Below the pieces are notes generated by a model. That model was not told the DNA's origin and ran no database searches. It saw only the letters and a list, made by a program, of their open reading frames with translations. Shown here piece after piece: positions 36,474 through 46,010 of a stretch of 64,000 nt of DNA. The stretch is from assembly GCA_038209195.1 (NCBI GenBank), contig JBBQXY010000008.1, forward strand, positions 1 to 64,000, in the 5' to 3' direction. Origin of the DNA: JBBQXY01 sp038209195. GTDB lineage: Bacteria; Chloroflexota; Ktedonobacteria; Ktedonobacterales; Ktedonobacteraceae. Within the stretch, counting starts at the first letter, position 1. Each line of letters starts with the position of its first letter. A program made the translations under genes and the position numbers.

Positions 36474-38405
36474 ATGCACAAGAGAAAGCTACACATTCTC
36501 CTATCAGTCGCAGCTATTGCTATCCTATCGCTCGCCGCCCTGACATACTTTGGGATAGGAAGTAACGCTGCTGTGAAGGTAAAAGCGGCAAACGCGAGCC
36601 TCCATGGCCTCTCGCCGCTCCAAAAAAGGCTTCTTTCAGGCTTTGCAGATAATACGCTGGATCAACAGTCCTCCGGTCATTCCAGCGCGAAACCCAAAAA
36701 TTACTTTCCCGACCGCGCCGATGATCAATGCGCCCAGAAATTGGGTGCCAACATCAAGGTCAACCAGAACTGTTTGAACCTGTCCGACCCAGACCTGCAA
36801 GGGCGAGGGCAGGCGAACAATGAGACCGCTATCGCAGTCAATCCCAACAACGCCAACGCTCTGGTCTCCGGTAACAATGATTATCGTCGGGGTGATGGTA
36901 ACTGCTACGGTGCCTACACATTGGACAATGCGAACCACTGGAACGACACCACGATCCCCATGAGCTTCACTCGCGGGACAAACTTTGGTGGCGCACGCGA
37001 ATACTGGCAGGCCGGTGGTGATACGTCGGTCGCATGGGATACGAAGGGCAACGCCTACTTCTCCTGTCAAGTGTTCATGCGTGGCCCTGGCGCGTCGAAT
37101 AACCCCGACCAGTCAAGTGCTTTCTACGTCTTCCGCTCGACGCAGAACAATGGTGCTTCCTGGAACTTCCCGGGTCGCCCAGTTGTTGAACAATTCACTA
37201 CCACCGGCTTCCCATTCCTGGACAAGCAGTACATGACGGTCGATAACCACGTTGGTAGTCCTTACCAGGACCGCGTCTATGTGACCTGGACCACCTTCGC
37301 GGCAGACGGCAGTGCCTATATCTTTGAAGCGTACTCGAATAACTATGGTGAGAGTTTCAGCGCACCCGTTCTCGTCAGCTCCACAAGCTCGCTCTGCGTC
37401 AACACTTTTGGAGCAGGAACCCTTCATGGCCCCTGTAACGAGAATCAGTTCTCGAACCCCTTCACGGGTTCCGACGGAGCACTCTACGTTGTCTACGCCA
37501 ACTTCAACAACTCACTGAGCAGTGCTACCGACAACCACAATCAGTTCTTGCTCTCGAAGTCAACCGACGGTGGTGTTAGCTTCAGCTCCCCGGTTTTGGT
37601 TGCAAACTACAACGATCTCCCGGACTGTGCCACATACCAGGCTGGACAGGATGCCGGACGTGCCTGTGTGCCAGAGAAAGGCTTGTCCACGAACTCTGTC
37701 TTCCGCGCCGCCAACTACCCATCAGGTCAGGTCAATCCAAAGAATTCGTCTCAGGTAGTGGTAACATTCGGCTCCTACATCAGCAAAGACTCGAATCCAT
37801 CGAACGGCTGTGTACCTTCCGGCTTCGCTGGCGACGGAATTAACACGTACACTGGCGTAAAGACAGCGGGTGCTTGTAACAACAAGATCCTCGAGAGTGT
37901 TTCCACGGATAGTGGTGCGAGCTTTAACGGGACCGTAACGGATCCGACAACGCTCACGGTTGTTAGCTCGGCTCCTGGTCAGGCGAAGACCGATCAGTGG
38001 TTCCAATGGTCAGCCTTCTCGAATTCAGGCAAACTCGCCGTCTCTTACTACGACCGCCAGTACGGCACCGACGAGACAACAGGAAACATGGACTTCAGCC
38101 TTTCCGGTTCGATAAATGATCCCACCGTGTTCGGCGTGGTGAGGGCAACCTCTAGTTCCATGCCGCTCCCAACGGAGTTTCCTGATGCCCAGGGTAACAG
38201 TGTTTTCTTCGGCGACTACACCGGACTCGCCGCAGCCAACAACACTGCCTACCCAATCTGGAGTGATACTCGCAATAAAGACCTCGTTCTCTGCCCCGGC
38301 TCTGGCGCACCCGGAGTACCGCCTCAGGTCTGTAGCTTTAGTGAGCCAAGTGGCATCATTGCTAATGATGAGGATATCTTCATGGCCAAAGTATCCATCC
38401 CTTAA
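36474..38405 (+). CDS. Secreted Asp-box (BNR) beta-propeller protein, sialidase-like fold
   Basis: A 643-residue exported protein with an N-terminal signal segment (ILLSVAAIAILSLAALTYF). The mature part holds several Asp-box motifs of the S-x-D/N-x-G-x-S/T-F/W type: RSTQNNGASWNF, YSNNYGESFSAP, KSTDGGVSFSSP and STDSGASFNGT. These mark sialidase-like propellers. The catalytic Arg triad and Tyr/Glu pair of true sialidases cannot be assigned from the sequence alone. It may bind or cleave glycans outside the cell. Ends at a long perfect hairpin. Confidence 0.78.
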   Translation: MHKRKLHILLSVAAIAILSLAALTYFGIGSNAAVKVKAANASLHGLSPLQKRLLSGFADNTLDQQSSGHSSAKPKNYFPDRADDQCAQKLGANIKVNQNCLNLSDPDLQGRGQANNETAIAVNPNNANALVSGNNDYRRGDGNCYGAYTLDNANHWNDTTIPMSFTRGTNFGGAREYWQAGGDTSVAWDTKGNAYFSCQVFMRGPGASNNPDQSSAFYVFRSTQNNGASWNFPGRPVVEQFTTTGFPFLDKQYMTVDNHVGSPYQDRVYVTWTTFAADGSAYIFEAYSNNYGESFSAPVLVSSTSSLCVNTFGAGTLHGPCNENQFSNPFTGSDGALYVVYANFNNSLSSATDNHNQFLLSKSTDGGVSFSSPVLVANYNDLPDCATYQAGQDAGRACVPEKGLSTNSVFRAANYPSGQVNPKNSSQVVVTFGSYISKDSNPSNGCVPSGFAGDGINTYTGVKTAGACNNKILESVSTDSGASFNGTVTDPTTLTVVSSAPGQAKTDQWFQWSAFSNSGKLAVSYYDRQYGTDETTGNMDFSLSGSINDPTVFGVVRATSSSMPLPTEFPDAQGNSVFFGDYTGLAAANNTAYPIWSDTRNKDLVLCPGSGAPGVPPQVCSFSEPSGIIANDEDIFMAKVSIP

Positions 38406-38441
38406 AAGGGAATCGCATCCAGTTCCACCTTTCCCGTAGTT

Positions 38442-38498
38442 TTGAGGAATGAAACAGCGGTGGCGGCCTGAGGCCGCCACCGCTGTTTCATTCCTCAA
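38442..38498. terminator. Long perfect hairpin, probable bidirectional terminator
   Basis: 28-bp perfect arms (38442-38469 and 38471-38498) around a single central base. The tip GGCCTGAGGCC would open to a small loop. It separates the propeller gene from the convergent herA relic and lacks a T-run. Confidence 0.7.
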
Positions 38499-38500
38499 CA

Positions 38501-39625
38501 CTATTTCCCATCCTTTTTCCCAGCCTTAACCCAGGTAATTTGTTTTCCGTTTAAACCAATACGTTTGAAAGAGTGCCACGCCTCATCTTTCGGCCCAAAA
38601 ATCTGCTCAAGGGCTTCTGCAACTAAAATGAAGGCAACGTCATCTCGATCTTCAAGCGTGTCAGGTAGCTTCTCTGCCAGTTTTCTAAGCAGCACTCCCC
38701 ACGGTATGCCTCGACCATGTAGCTGTGCCATGATATCGTTATTATTGCGCAAAGCGACAATCGCGTTGTTTTTGTAGACGGCAAGCGTGTCTATTGTTTC
38801 ACTTTCCATGCTGTTGTAGCTTGTTGTCTCGTCTTCGTTTGTGGCAGGAAAAGCAGTTTGCTGGTCTAGTATGTTGGATAAGGCATGCTGGAATTTGTCT
38901 TTTAACGTGTGAGCAAAAGTATCTACTTCCGCCTCGCAATAGTGTGGGTCCAGTGGGCTATACAGACACTCGAAGGATAAGACACGGATAGAGACGGGAT
39001 AAGGGGTGCCACCTACGGAACTCCAGAAAACGCCTTGACCGGGGATGGGTTCGTTCAAGAGGACGCTGAGAATATCTTCGCTAAAATGGGCGTTGGCCTG
39101 CTGGACGTTTCTGAGATCGGTAGTAGATAAGAGGTGAAAAATAAACCAGTTGTCGCCCTGACTCAGGATATCTATGGGAATGCTGCCCGGTTGTTGCGTG
39201 ATGAGCAGCGCACCAAGATCGTATTTGCGGCCCTCTTTGACCCAGGCGATATAGGGTTCGGCAGCCGAAGAGCGTTCGTTTAGGACAGATTGTGCCTCTT
39301 CTATCACAGCAATAGTCGGGATTGTTTTTGGTTCAGCCTCGGTAAACTCTTTCTGGTTGCGATCAAAAATGCGCCGCAAAACAAGCCCTGAAAGAATGAG
39401 GGCCTGCGCTCCACGCATCTGCGACACATCGACAATGCAGAGCTTCCCTTCGGAGAGGGCATAGATGAGCATGTCCATGAATTGGCTGCTTTTATCGTGC
39501 AGCATATGCACAATAGTGGTCATATTGCCACGAGCAGCAAGAGCTTCGACCTCTTGTTGCCGACTTTCCAGACCAATGAGATTACTGATTTCGTCCAGTG
39601 GTGTTTGATTGCCGCCCTGTGGCAA
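38501..39625 (-). pseudogene. HerA-type ATPase, C-terminal part only (relic)
   Basis: About 370 residues matching the C-terminal half of the HerA/DUF87 DNA-translocase ATPase. Walker B is visible in PTIAVIEEAQSVL, followed by the arginine-rich AWVKEGRKYDLGALLITQQPGS segment. The N-terminal barrel and the Walker A P-loop are absent. The reading frame continues upstream into a stretch that overlaps the NurA relic in another frame and has no HerA similarity. Without Walker A it cannot hydrolyse ATP, so it is probably inactive. The segment from 39625 to 39721 in this frame is not HerA. Confidence 0.7.
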
Positions 39626-40118
39626 AATCATTTGTTCTGATGATCGAGAATAAGCTGGCCCATTCAACCAATTCACGATAAACTTGAACCCAACCGGGGC
39701 TGATAGGTTTGCCATCCTCATTGTTTCGAATTCTTGGGCTTAATTTGCTCAGATCTTGCACGTCTAAATAAGCCATCATTGCGCCGAGTGCGGTACGAGG
39801 GGAGCCATCAGGATGAAATTGTTTCGCGCTTAACGTGGAAATCTTCGTGGTGGGTGTCACAGCTTCTAGGCAGTATTCTCGGTTGCTGGAGTCAACAATG
39901 CGAATGATTTGGACGAGAAAGGGATCGAATTGCAGACTGATATTGCTGCCGTCGGTTGCTACCAGTGACATGGAAGTGGCGTTGCGTGTATAGATAGGGC
40001 GAATTTCGCTGCGTAAGAGGCGAATCTCGTCACGCAGTTGCTCTAAAAGACCCCGGTCAGCCACTATACTTTCCACAATTTCCTGCTTGAGCTGACTATA
40101 GCTTTGTGACTCGATCAT
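39582..40118 (-). pseudogene. NurA nuclease, N-terminal part only (relic)
   Basis: A 178-codon frame whose first 155 residues resemble the NurA N-terminus: SMSLVATDGSNISLQ carries the first metal-binding Asp, and VQVYRELVEWA lies near residue 144. After SIIRTNDF the similarity stops, and the frame ends 13 codons later inside what is HerA sequence in another frame. The second acidic motif and the C-terminal half are missing. NurA normally lies directly upstream of HerA, so one internal deletion that joined the two genes explains the layout. The complete nurA of this window is at 23503-24792. Confidence 0.7.
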
Positions 40119-40154
40119 TGTTCTCTCTCACACTATTGGTCCGACACACTTCCT

Positions 40155-40318
40155 GTGACAAGCAGGGATGCAAGGGGCAGCCGCCCCTTGACTGGGTTCT
40201 AGGATAAGTTTGATAGAGACTTTAGGCCAATGGCCTCGGGATGCAAGGGGCCGCCGCCCCTTGACTGGGTTCTAGGGCTGCGTCCTAGTCACCCTTTCCC
40301 TGCCGCCGAAGGCGGCCT
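40155..40318. repeat. Double copy of the dispersed multi-hairpin repeat
   Basis: GGGATGCAAGGGG occurs twice about 75 bp apart, each followed by a CGGCCGCCCC-type hairpin, with one terminal GCCGCCGAAGGCGGC. It fills most of the 441-bp gap between the nurA relic and xdhC. The rest (40320-40560) holds no gene I can support. Confidence 0.72.
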
Positions 40319-40559
40319 AGCAAAAAGGTGGGATTGTTCTTACAATACTGTAAATTTATCTGGATGTATCGTAACATCACAAGAGCTTATTGGCAATATT
40401 TAACACACCAGAAGAGGTATCCAAGCGCAATACTCGCTTCAACTTTGTCGAAGGTATTATGGGAGCAGTATCGTCTACTCTGCGACGATCTTTTCGCGCA
40501 GCTTGAGCTGCCGAAGCTGGCGATTTGCAATGCAGGGAATTGGCCCAGCTATTATGACG

Positions 40560-41402
40560 CTATGCTTTCGTTTCTCGCGTTGCCGCAACCACCTCTTCCA
40601 GGAAATGATGCCGGGTCTTGAGCGGCACCCCGCTGCCATGTTTACGTAGCATAACCATTTCGGCGGCAATACTTAGCGCGATCTCGTCGGGCGTTTCCGC
40701 GCCCAGGTCCAGTCCAATCGGCGCATGCACCTGCTCCAGCCTTTCACGTGCCACACCATCTTTGAGCAAGTCACGGAAAATATTCTTGATCTTCCCCTGG
40801 CTACCAATCATCCCTACATACCGTGCGTCCGTTTCCACCGCGGCCCGTAGCGCGTTCTTGTCCATTTGATGGCCACGCGTAACAATGACGATCCAACTCG
40901 CCTCGTCAGGTTCCATATCGCGTATCGACTGTGGAATATCGCCAAAATTCACCTGCACCTGTTCACCAAACATTTGCGGATCAGCCAGGTCACGCCGGTC
41001 ATCTATCACCACAATACGAAAATCTAAAGGTGCTGCCAACCGCGCCAACGCCTGCGCCACATTGCCAGCCCCTGCGATAATCAAGCGCGGCTCAGGATGC
41101 AACACTTCGATAAACAACTCTAATGTGGCCCCACAACTGCCGACCGCCTGGTCAGCATCCAGGTGGACATGCACAATTTGCGAACGACTCTCCCGCAGGG
41201 CCTTTATTGTCTCCTGTGCCACCTGCTTATCCACGTGCGCCCCAGAAAAACTGCCACTGGTCGAGCCATCTGCCCGAACCAGCATCTTCGTCCCCACTCC
41301 ACACGGTGCCGCCCCAATCGTCTTCACTACCGTGGCAACGGCAATCCTTTCACCCCGCTTCAATAAAGCCTGTATCTCATTATACATAGCTGTCGTGTTC
41401 AT
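40560..41402 (-). CDS. XdhC-family protein (molybdenum hydroxylase maturation)
   Basis: A 280-residue XdhC/CoxI-type protein thought to load molybdenum cofactor into xanthine dehydrogenase or CO dehydrogenase-type enzymes. The N-terminal domain shows VVKTIGAAPCGVGTKMLV and the cysteine-bearing AVGSCGATLE. The C-terminal Rossmann-like domain has IIAGAGNVAQALARLA, VTRGHQMD and MIGSQGKIKNIF. The ATG at 41402 follows AAAGGGAAAAGCG. No molybdo-hydroxylase subunit is encoded in this window, so its client lies elsewhere. Confidence 0.88.
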   Translation of the reverse strand: MNTTAMYNEIQALLKRGERIAVATVVKTIGAAPCGVGTKMLVRADGSTSGSFSGAHVDKQVAQETIKALRESRSQIVHVHLDADQAVGSCGATLELFIEVLHPEPRLIIAGAGNVAQALARLAAPLDFRIVVIDDRRDLADPQMFGEQVQVNFGDIPQSIRDMEPDEASWIVIVTRGHQMDKNALRAAVETDARYVGMIGSQGKIKNIFRDLLKDGVARERLEQVHAPIGLDLGAETPDEIALSIAAEMVMLRKHGSGVPLKTRHHFLEEVVAATRETKA

Positions 41403-41619
41403 CGCTTTTCCCTTTATGCCGCAGCGCACACACTACTCACACTGCGTAAACATAGCAGTACTCAACCGTTGAGTATGCTAGATGTTATTATTGTATAACA
41501 GAATCGCAGCCCAGGGTTATTCCAATTGACCTCAGCAGGATCACTCTGTCCCAAGGCTTCTCACAAGGTGCATATAGGCAGGAGAATCCTGTCGTTCCCC
41601 TGTCGAACCACCTCACTGT

Positions 41620-42291
41620 TTGCTTGCTTGTTTCCCCGAAATATGCTATACTTTTCCTGAGGTACCACAAGGCACACTGTGTTAGAACCCGTAGCACCCA
41701 CCGAGGTCTCTCTCACCATCATCCCCTGGCCGGTCAACCAACAAAAGGCAGTGTCACAAATGTCCGAAGTCCCATAGTCGTCAAGTTAAGGCAGGGAGAG
41801 GCGGTCACTCGTAGGGGCGGGAGTGGTGTTGATGAGGGGTAGGGACCCTTGTGGTCGCCCGTGGGTGGCACCCTGTCTGGGGGACAGGTAATATGGCTGC
41901 GAAGGCACCCACTCCCAAGGCCGCTTCGTTGCCAGTGCCTCTGTCCTTAACTTGACACATATGGGTCGCAAATGTCCGAAGTCACAAATGTCCTACTCAT
42001 CCCAACCATCCATAGTTTTCATTGTCACAACCATTACCAAATCCCAAGCATTATCCTATCGGATGCAAACTGAGAATTGGGGGTCACAAATGTCCCATCC
42101 CTCATAACGTCTCCTGCATTTTTCTCTCGGACGCCATACCATTGAAAATTGGGGGTCACAAATGTCCCAACGATCACAATGTCCCAAGCAGCAGAACGCT
42201 AGCGCAGCAGGCAGCAAAAAGACTTTTGAGAAACACTGCTGTTTGTCTGTCTGGCCAGTCATTGACATATCACTCGCTCTTTTGCTACAAT
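41620..42291 (+). repeat. Dispersed repeat element, copy A (plus orientation), with GTCACAAATGTCC motifs
   Basis: Begins TGCTTGCTTGTTTCCCCGAAATATG and runs to a promoter-like end near 42290. The 13-mer GTCACAAATGTCC, or a one-base variant, occurs at 41753, 41965, 41981, 42083 and 42155. The last two lie in degenerate 72-bp tandem units. A nested inner element is bounded by CAAGTTAAGG (about 41779) and CCTTAACTTG (about 41945). It is the reverse complement of the copy at 54561-55403. Start and end are approximate. Confidence 0.72.
42262..42291 (+). promoter_or_regulatory. Promoter at the inner end of repeat copy A
   Basis: TTGACA (42262-42267) and TACAAT (42286-42291) with an 18-bp spacer, 64 bp before the small protein start. 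It likely drives the small gene, the CheB-CheR-kinase and the response regulator. Confidence 0.65.
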
Positions 42292-42354
42292 GCACACGAC
42301 ACCATCAGCGTAAGCGTGAAAGAGTTGGGTAGAAGACGAATAGAGGTGGATATC

Positions 42355-42621
42355 ATGCCGCAGGATGCCATCAATCAGATCATTAACGTAGAGCAGTTAG
42401 CATACATGACCCTTCTTGCTGTGCAGCAGGAAGTTGGGATTGCCCAGCGTACCCTCGAGCAATATCAGGTGCTCTTGGGCATTGAGCCGAACTGCCTTCA
42501 TATCGGCACGCGCAGCCTCGCTATTTTGCCGGAGGTGCTAGTCAACGTGGAGCAATGTAAGCAGTATCCCGTGTTACTTGCCCACCACAAGTCAAGCGTT
42601 ACTCCGCAAGCAAGCGACTAA
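42355..42621 (+). CDS. Small conserved-looking protein upstream of the CheB-CheR-kinase
   Basis: An 88-residue acidic, helical protein (MPQDAINQIINVEQLAYM) with no family I recognise. The ATG at 42355 is preceded by AGAGGTGG at good spacing. An upstream in-frame start at 42022 would encode repeat-derived residues and is rejected. The gene ends 14 bp before the kinase start, so the two are co-translated or co-transcribed. Its small size suggests an accessory or regulatory partner of the kinase. Confidence 0.65.
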   Translation: MPQDAINQIINVEQLAYMTLLAVQQEVGIAQRTLEQYQVLLGIEPNCLHIGTRSLAILPEVLVNVEQCKQYPVLLAHHKSSVTPQASD

Positions 42622-42635
42622 ATAGGAGAAAGCCG

Positions 42636-45600
42636 ATGGAGACCACCATAACGAACCCTTCTCGTTCCCATGCCACATCTCAGAACGCCTCCTTCCCCAT
42701 TGTGGGCATTGGAGCCTCTGCTGGTGGATTAGAAGCCTTCACGGAATTGCTACGGTACCTGCCCGACGATACAGGTATGGCCTATGTTCTGGTACAGCAC
42801 ATGGATCCCGCGCACCCCAGTCTGCTGGCTCACTTGCTAACTCGCACTACGCACATGGACGTAGACGAAGTCAGTGAGGGCATGGTCGTCGAGGCTAACC
42901 ATGTTTACGTCATTCCCCCCAACACCGATATGACGCTTGCGCAGGGCATGCTTGTCCTTGTCCCCCAAACCAAAACCGATGGGCTGCACCTGTCCATTGA
43001 TACCTTCTTGCGTTCGTTAGCCAAGAGCCAGGCCGAGCGTGCCATTGGCGTAATTCTTTCAGGTTCGGCTTCCGATGGCACACTCGGCCTTCAGGCTATC
43101 AAGGCGGAGGGAGGAATGGCGTTGGTCCAGGATGCCCACTCTGCTACCTATTCCAGTATGCCCCAGAGTGCCATCGCTGCTGGCATCGCTGACTTTATCG
43201 GATCGCCTGAAGAGATCGCCAAGGAACTTACTAGGATCAGTTCCCATCCGTATGTTCACCTGTTGCCGGAGGATGTGGCGGCAGCCGAGGCGGCCGAGGC
43301 GGCGGCCCCACGCCAGCAGAAACAAGCGGTACCCGAGGAAGAGCAGGCGTTCCAACAGATTCTCCAGGTGTTGCGCGAGCGGACGGCTGTGGATTGGACA
43401 GCATATAGGTCCACGACGCTCAAACGGCGTATCTACCGGCGCATGGTGTTGCAACAGATTGACACCTTTGTTGAGTACCTCAGTTTTCTCTCCGCCCATA
43501 AGCCTGAGGAAGAAGCCCTGTATCAAGACTTGTTGATCGGCGTCACTAGCTTTTTTCGCGATCCAACAAGCCTTGCTATCCTGGTTGACGAGATCTTTCC
43601 GCGCATGCTGGATACGAAATCCACCCTAGCTCCCATCAGGGTCTGGGTTCCAGGCTGTGCAACTGGCGAGGAAGTCTATTCCTTGGCGATCAGCTTGCTA
43701 GAGTTTTTGGAGGCACGCTCGCTCACACTTCCTATCCAACTCTTTGGTACAGATCTCAATGTGCATGCGATTGAGCACGCCAGAGTAGGTATCTACTCTC
43801 CAGCCGCGGTCGCTCATCTCTCCCCTGCACGTCTGGAGCAGTTCTTTCAGCGCGTCAATGACAAATACCAAATCAGTAAGTCCATTCGCGACCGCTGCGT
43901 GTTCGCCCAACACAATGTCTTTAGTGATCCCCCCTTCGCCCGGCTCGATCTACTCTCGTGTCAGAATCTGCTCATTTATTTGAAGCCCGAGGTCCAGAAA
44001 AAGGTCATCCAGACCTTTCACTATGCGCTGATCCCCCACGGCTTTCTCCTGCTGGGACCTTCCGAAACCATCGGGACCGCCACGGATCTCTTTGGGCCTG
44101 TTGGAGATCACAAGCAACAGGTCTATGTCCAAAAAACGACGAGTTCGCGTCCCGTCTTCGTCGGGAAAGCTCGCCAGTCGAAACAAGGCGCACCACTCGA
44201 CCCGCGCGAGGAGAGCAACACCATGCCGTTCGAAAAAGCTGTCAAGGAGTTTGATCTCCAAAAAGAGACGGAGCGTCTGCTCGCTGGTTATGCTCCCGCC
44301 AGTGTGGTAGTCGACGCGGAGATGGAGATCCTGCACTTCCGCGGACATACCAGTCTCTACCTGGAACCGACAACAGGGCGCGCCAGCCTCAATCTCTTTA
44401 AGATGGCCCGTGTGAGCCTGGGGCTTGAACTGCGCTCTGCTATTTCTAAAGCCCGAAAAAGTGGACTGCCCGTGAAAAAAGATGGCATTCTGCTCAGCGA
44501 GCCAGGCACCCTCCGCGACCATGCTGTGGCCATAGAAGTGATCCCTTTGCATTCCCCTTCCAAGGATATCTACTTTTTGATCCTCTTTGAAGAAAGTGCC
44601 TCCTCATCTCTTAGACCAATCGAAAAGCCTGCGGTGAGGGCGAAGCGTGGGGTCAGAGAGCGGCATATCCAGCAGTTGGAGCAGGAGCTTGCGGCAAGGA
44701 GCGAGGAGATGCGCGCCATCGTTGAGGAGTTGGAGACCACCAACGAGGAATTGCAATCGGCTAACGAGGAAATTCTCTCCAGTAATGAGGAGTTACAAAG
44801 CCTCAACGAAGAACTGGAGACCTCCAAAGAAGAAATACAGGCCAGCAATGAAGAACTCCTCGTCATCAATCAGGAACTACATATGCGCAATGACCAACTG
44901 CAAGAGGCCCGTGGGTACGCGGAGGCCATTGTGGAAACTATCCGCGAACCGCTCCTCGTCCTGGACGAAGGTCTGCGTGTGCAGAGCGCGAATCGGGCCT
45001 TTTATCAAAGCTTCCAGGTCACACCCACCGATACAAATCAGCACCTGCTCTTCGAGTTAGGCAACGGCCAGTGGAATATTCCTTCCTTGCGCACTCTATT
45101 GATGGAGGTTCTTCTCACCAATCGCGTGCTCACCGATTATGAGATCGAACAGACGTTTCCTGGCATTGGCCACAAAACCATGCTGCTCAACGCCCGTAGT
45201 ATGGAACACGGTCCGCTCATCCTTCTGGCCATAGAAGACATTACCGAACGCAAACGGACTCTGTTAGAAAACCAGCAACTCTTGGTGCAACGTGAGGAAT
45301 TTATGGCCATTGCCAGCCACGAACTGAAAACGCCTGTCACCAGTATTAAAGGCTATGCACAGTTGCTGCACACCCACTTTGACAAAGCTGGTGATGTTCG
45401 CTCGGCAGACATGCTAGCAAAGATGGAGACGCAGATCAATAAGCTCATCACCCTGATTGGCGAACTGCTGGATGTCACTAAAATTGAGGCCGGGCAACTG
45501 CCCTGGCGCAACACTGACTTTGACTTGGATGCCCTCGTGCGAGACATCGTTGAGGAGATGGTGCACACCACAGATCGACACCAGATTCGCATCCAGGGAA

Positions 45601-46010
45601 ATATCTCTTCCCCAGTCTACGGCGACCGTGAGCATATCGGTCAGGTGGTGACCAATCTGCTCTCCAATGCCATCAAATATGCTCCCCAGGCCGATAACAT
45701 CCTGGTGAAGCTGCGCGCGGACGCAGACGCCGCCACGGTTGGCGTGCAGGATTTTGGTATTGGCATCGCCCAAGAAAAACAGGCACACGTCTTTGATCGC
45801 TTCTTTCGCGTCTCTGACCCTGAACACGAGACCTTCCCTGGTCTAGGGCTTGGCCTCTATATCTCGGCTGAGATCGTTAAACGACAGGGTGGACGAATGT
45901 GGGTGGAAAGTCGTCAGGGCGCAGGCTCCACCTTTTTCTTTACCGTTCCGTTCGCACCGCTTTCCACATCCAGCACAGTTCAGCAAGAAGGAGCAGAACC
46001 ACATGTCTAA
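42636..46010 (+). CDS. CheB-CheR-PAS-histidine kinase fusion
   Basis: A 1124-residue cytoplasmic signalling protein. Residues 15-205 form a CheB methylesterase domain without receiver: GIGASAGG, VQHMDP and SGSASDGTLG give the Ser/His/Asp triad. Residues 245-510 form a CheR methyltransferase: WVPGCATGEEVYS and LFGTDLNVHAIEHAR. A Glu-rich coiled coil covers 685-760 and a PAS-like region about 770-875. The kinase follows, with phosphorylatable His895 in ASHELKTP, N-box QVVTNLLSNAIKYA and G-boxes DFGIGIA and GLGLGLYI. The stop overlaps the response regulator start. No chemoreceptor is encoded here. Confidence 0.92.
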   Translation: METTITNPSRSHATSQNASFPIVGIGASAGGLEAFTELLRYLPDDTGMAYVLVQHMDPAHPSLLAHLLTRTTHMDVDEVSEGMVVEANHVYVIPPNTDMTLAQGMLVLVPQTKTDGLHLSIDTFLRSLAKSQAERAIGVILSGSASDGTLGLQAIKAEGGMALVQDAHSATYSSMPQSAIAAGIADFIGSPEEIAKELTRISSHPYVHLLPEDVAAAEAAEAAAPRQQKQAVPEEEQAFQQILQVLRERTAVDWTAYRSTTLKRRIYRRMVLQQIDTFVEYLSFLSAHKPEEEALYQDLLIGVTSFFRDPTSLAILVDEIFPRMLDTKSTLAPIRVWVPGCATGEEVYSLAISLLEFLEARSLTLPIQLFGTDLNVHAIEHARVGIYSPAAVAHLSPARLEQFFQRVNDKYQISKSIRDRCVFAQHNVFSDPPFARLDLLSCQNLLIYLKPEVQKKVIQTFHYALIPHGFLLLGPSETIGTATDLFGPVGDHKQQVYVQKTTSSRPVFVGKARQSKQGAPLDPREESNTMPFEKAVKEFDLQKETERLLAGYAPASVVVDAEMEILHFRGHTSLYLEPTTGRASLNLFKMARVSLGLELRSAISKARKSGLPVKKDGILLSEPGTLRDHAVAIEVIPLHSPSKDIYFLILFEESASSSLRPIEKPAVRAKRGVRERHIQQLEQELAARSEEMRAIVEELETTNEELQSANEEILSSNEELQSLNEELETSKEEIQASNEELLVINQELHMRNDQLQEARGYAEAIVETIREPLLVLDEGLRVQSANRAFYQSFQVTPTDTNQHLLFELGNGQWNIPSLRTLLMEVLLTNRVLTDYEIEQTFPGIGHKTMLLNARSMEHGPLILLAIEDITERKRTLLENQQLLVQREEFMAIASHELKTPVTSIKGYAQLLHTHFDKAGDVRSADMLAKMETQINKLITLIGELLDVTKIEAGQLPWRNTDFDLDALVRDIVEEMVHTTDRHQIRIQGNISSPVYGDREHIGQVVTNLLSNAIKYAPQADNILVKLRADADAATVGVQDFGIGIAQEKQAHVFDRFFRVSDPEHETFPGLGLGLYISAEIVKRQGGRMWVESRQGAGSTFFFTVPFAPLSTSSTVQQEGAEPHV

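Noticed and set aside
40328..40621. A 97-codon plus-strand reading frame after the double repeat
   Set aside because: It has no ribosome-binding site, starts with GTG in repeat-adjacent DNA and runs into the end of xdhC on the other strand. No similarity was recognised.
41753..42167. Plasmid replication iterons
   Set aside because: The repeated 13-mer resembles iterons, but no replication initiator is encoded nearby and the same motif sits in an inverted copy, favouring a dispersed element.
42022..42354. N-terminal extension of the 88-residue protein
   Set aside because: The extension is translated from repeat copy A and its promoter; the ATG at 42355 has a good ribosome-binding site.
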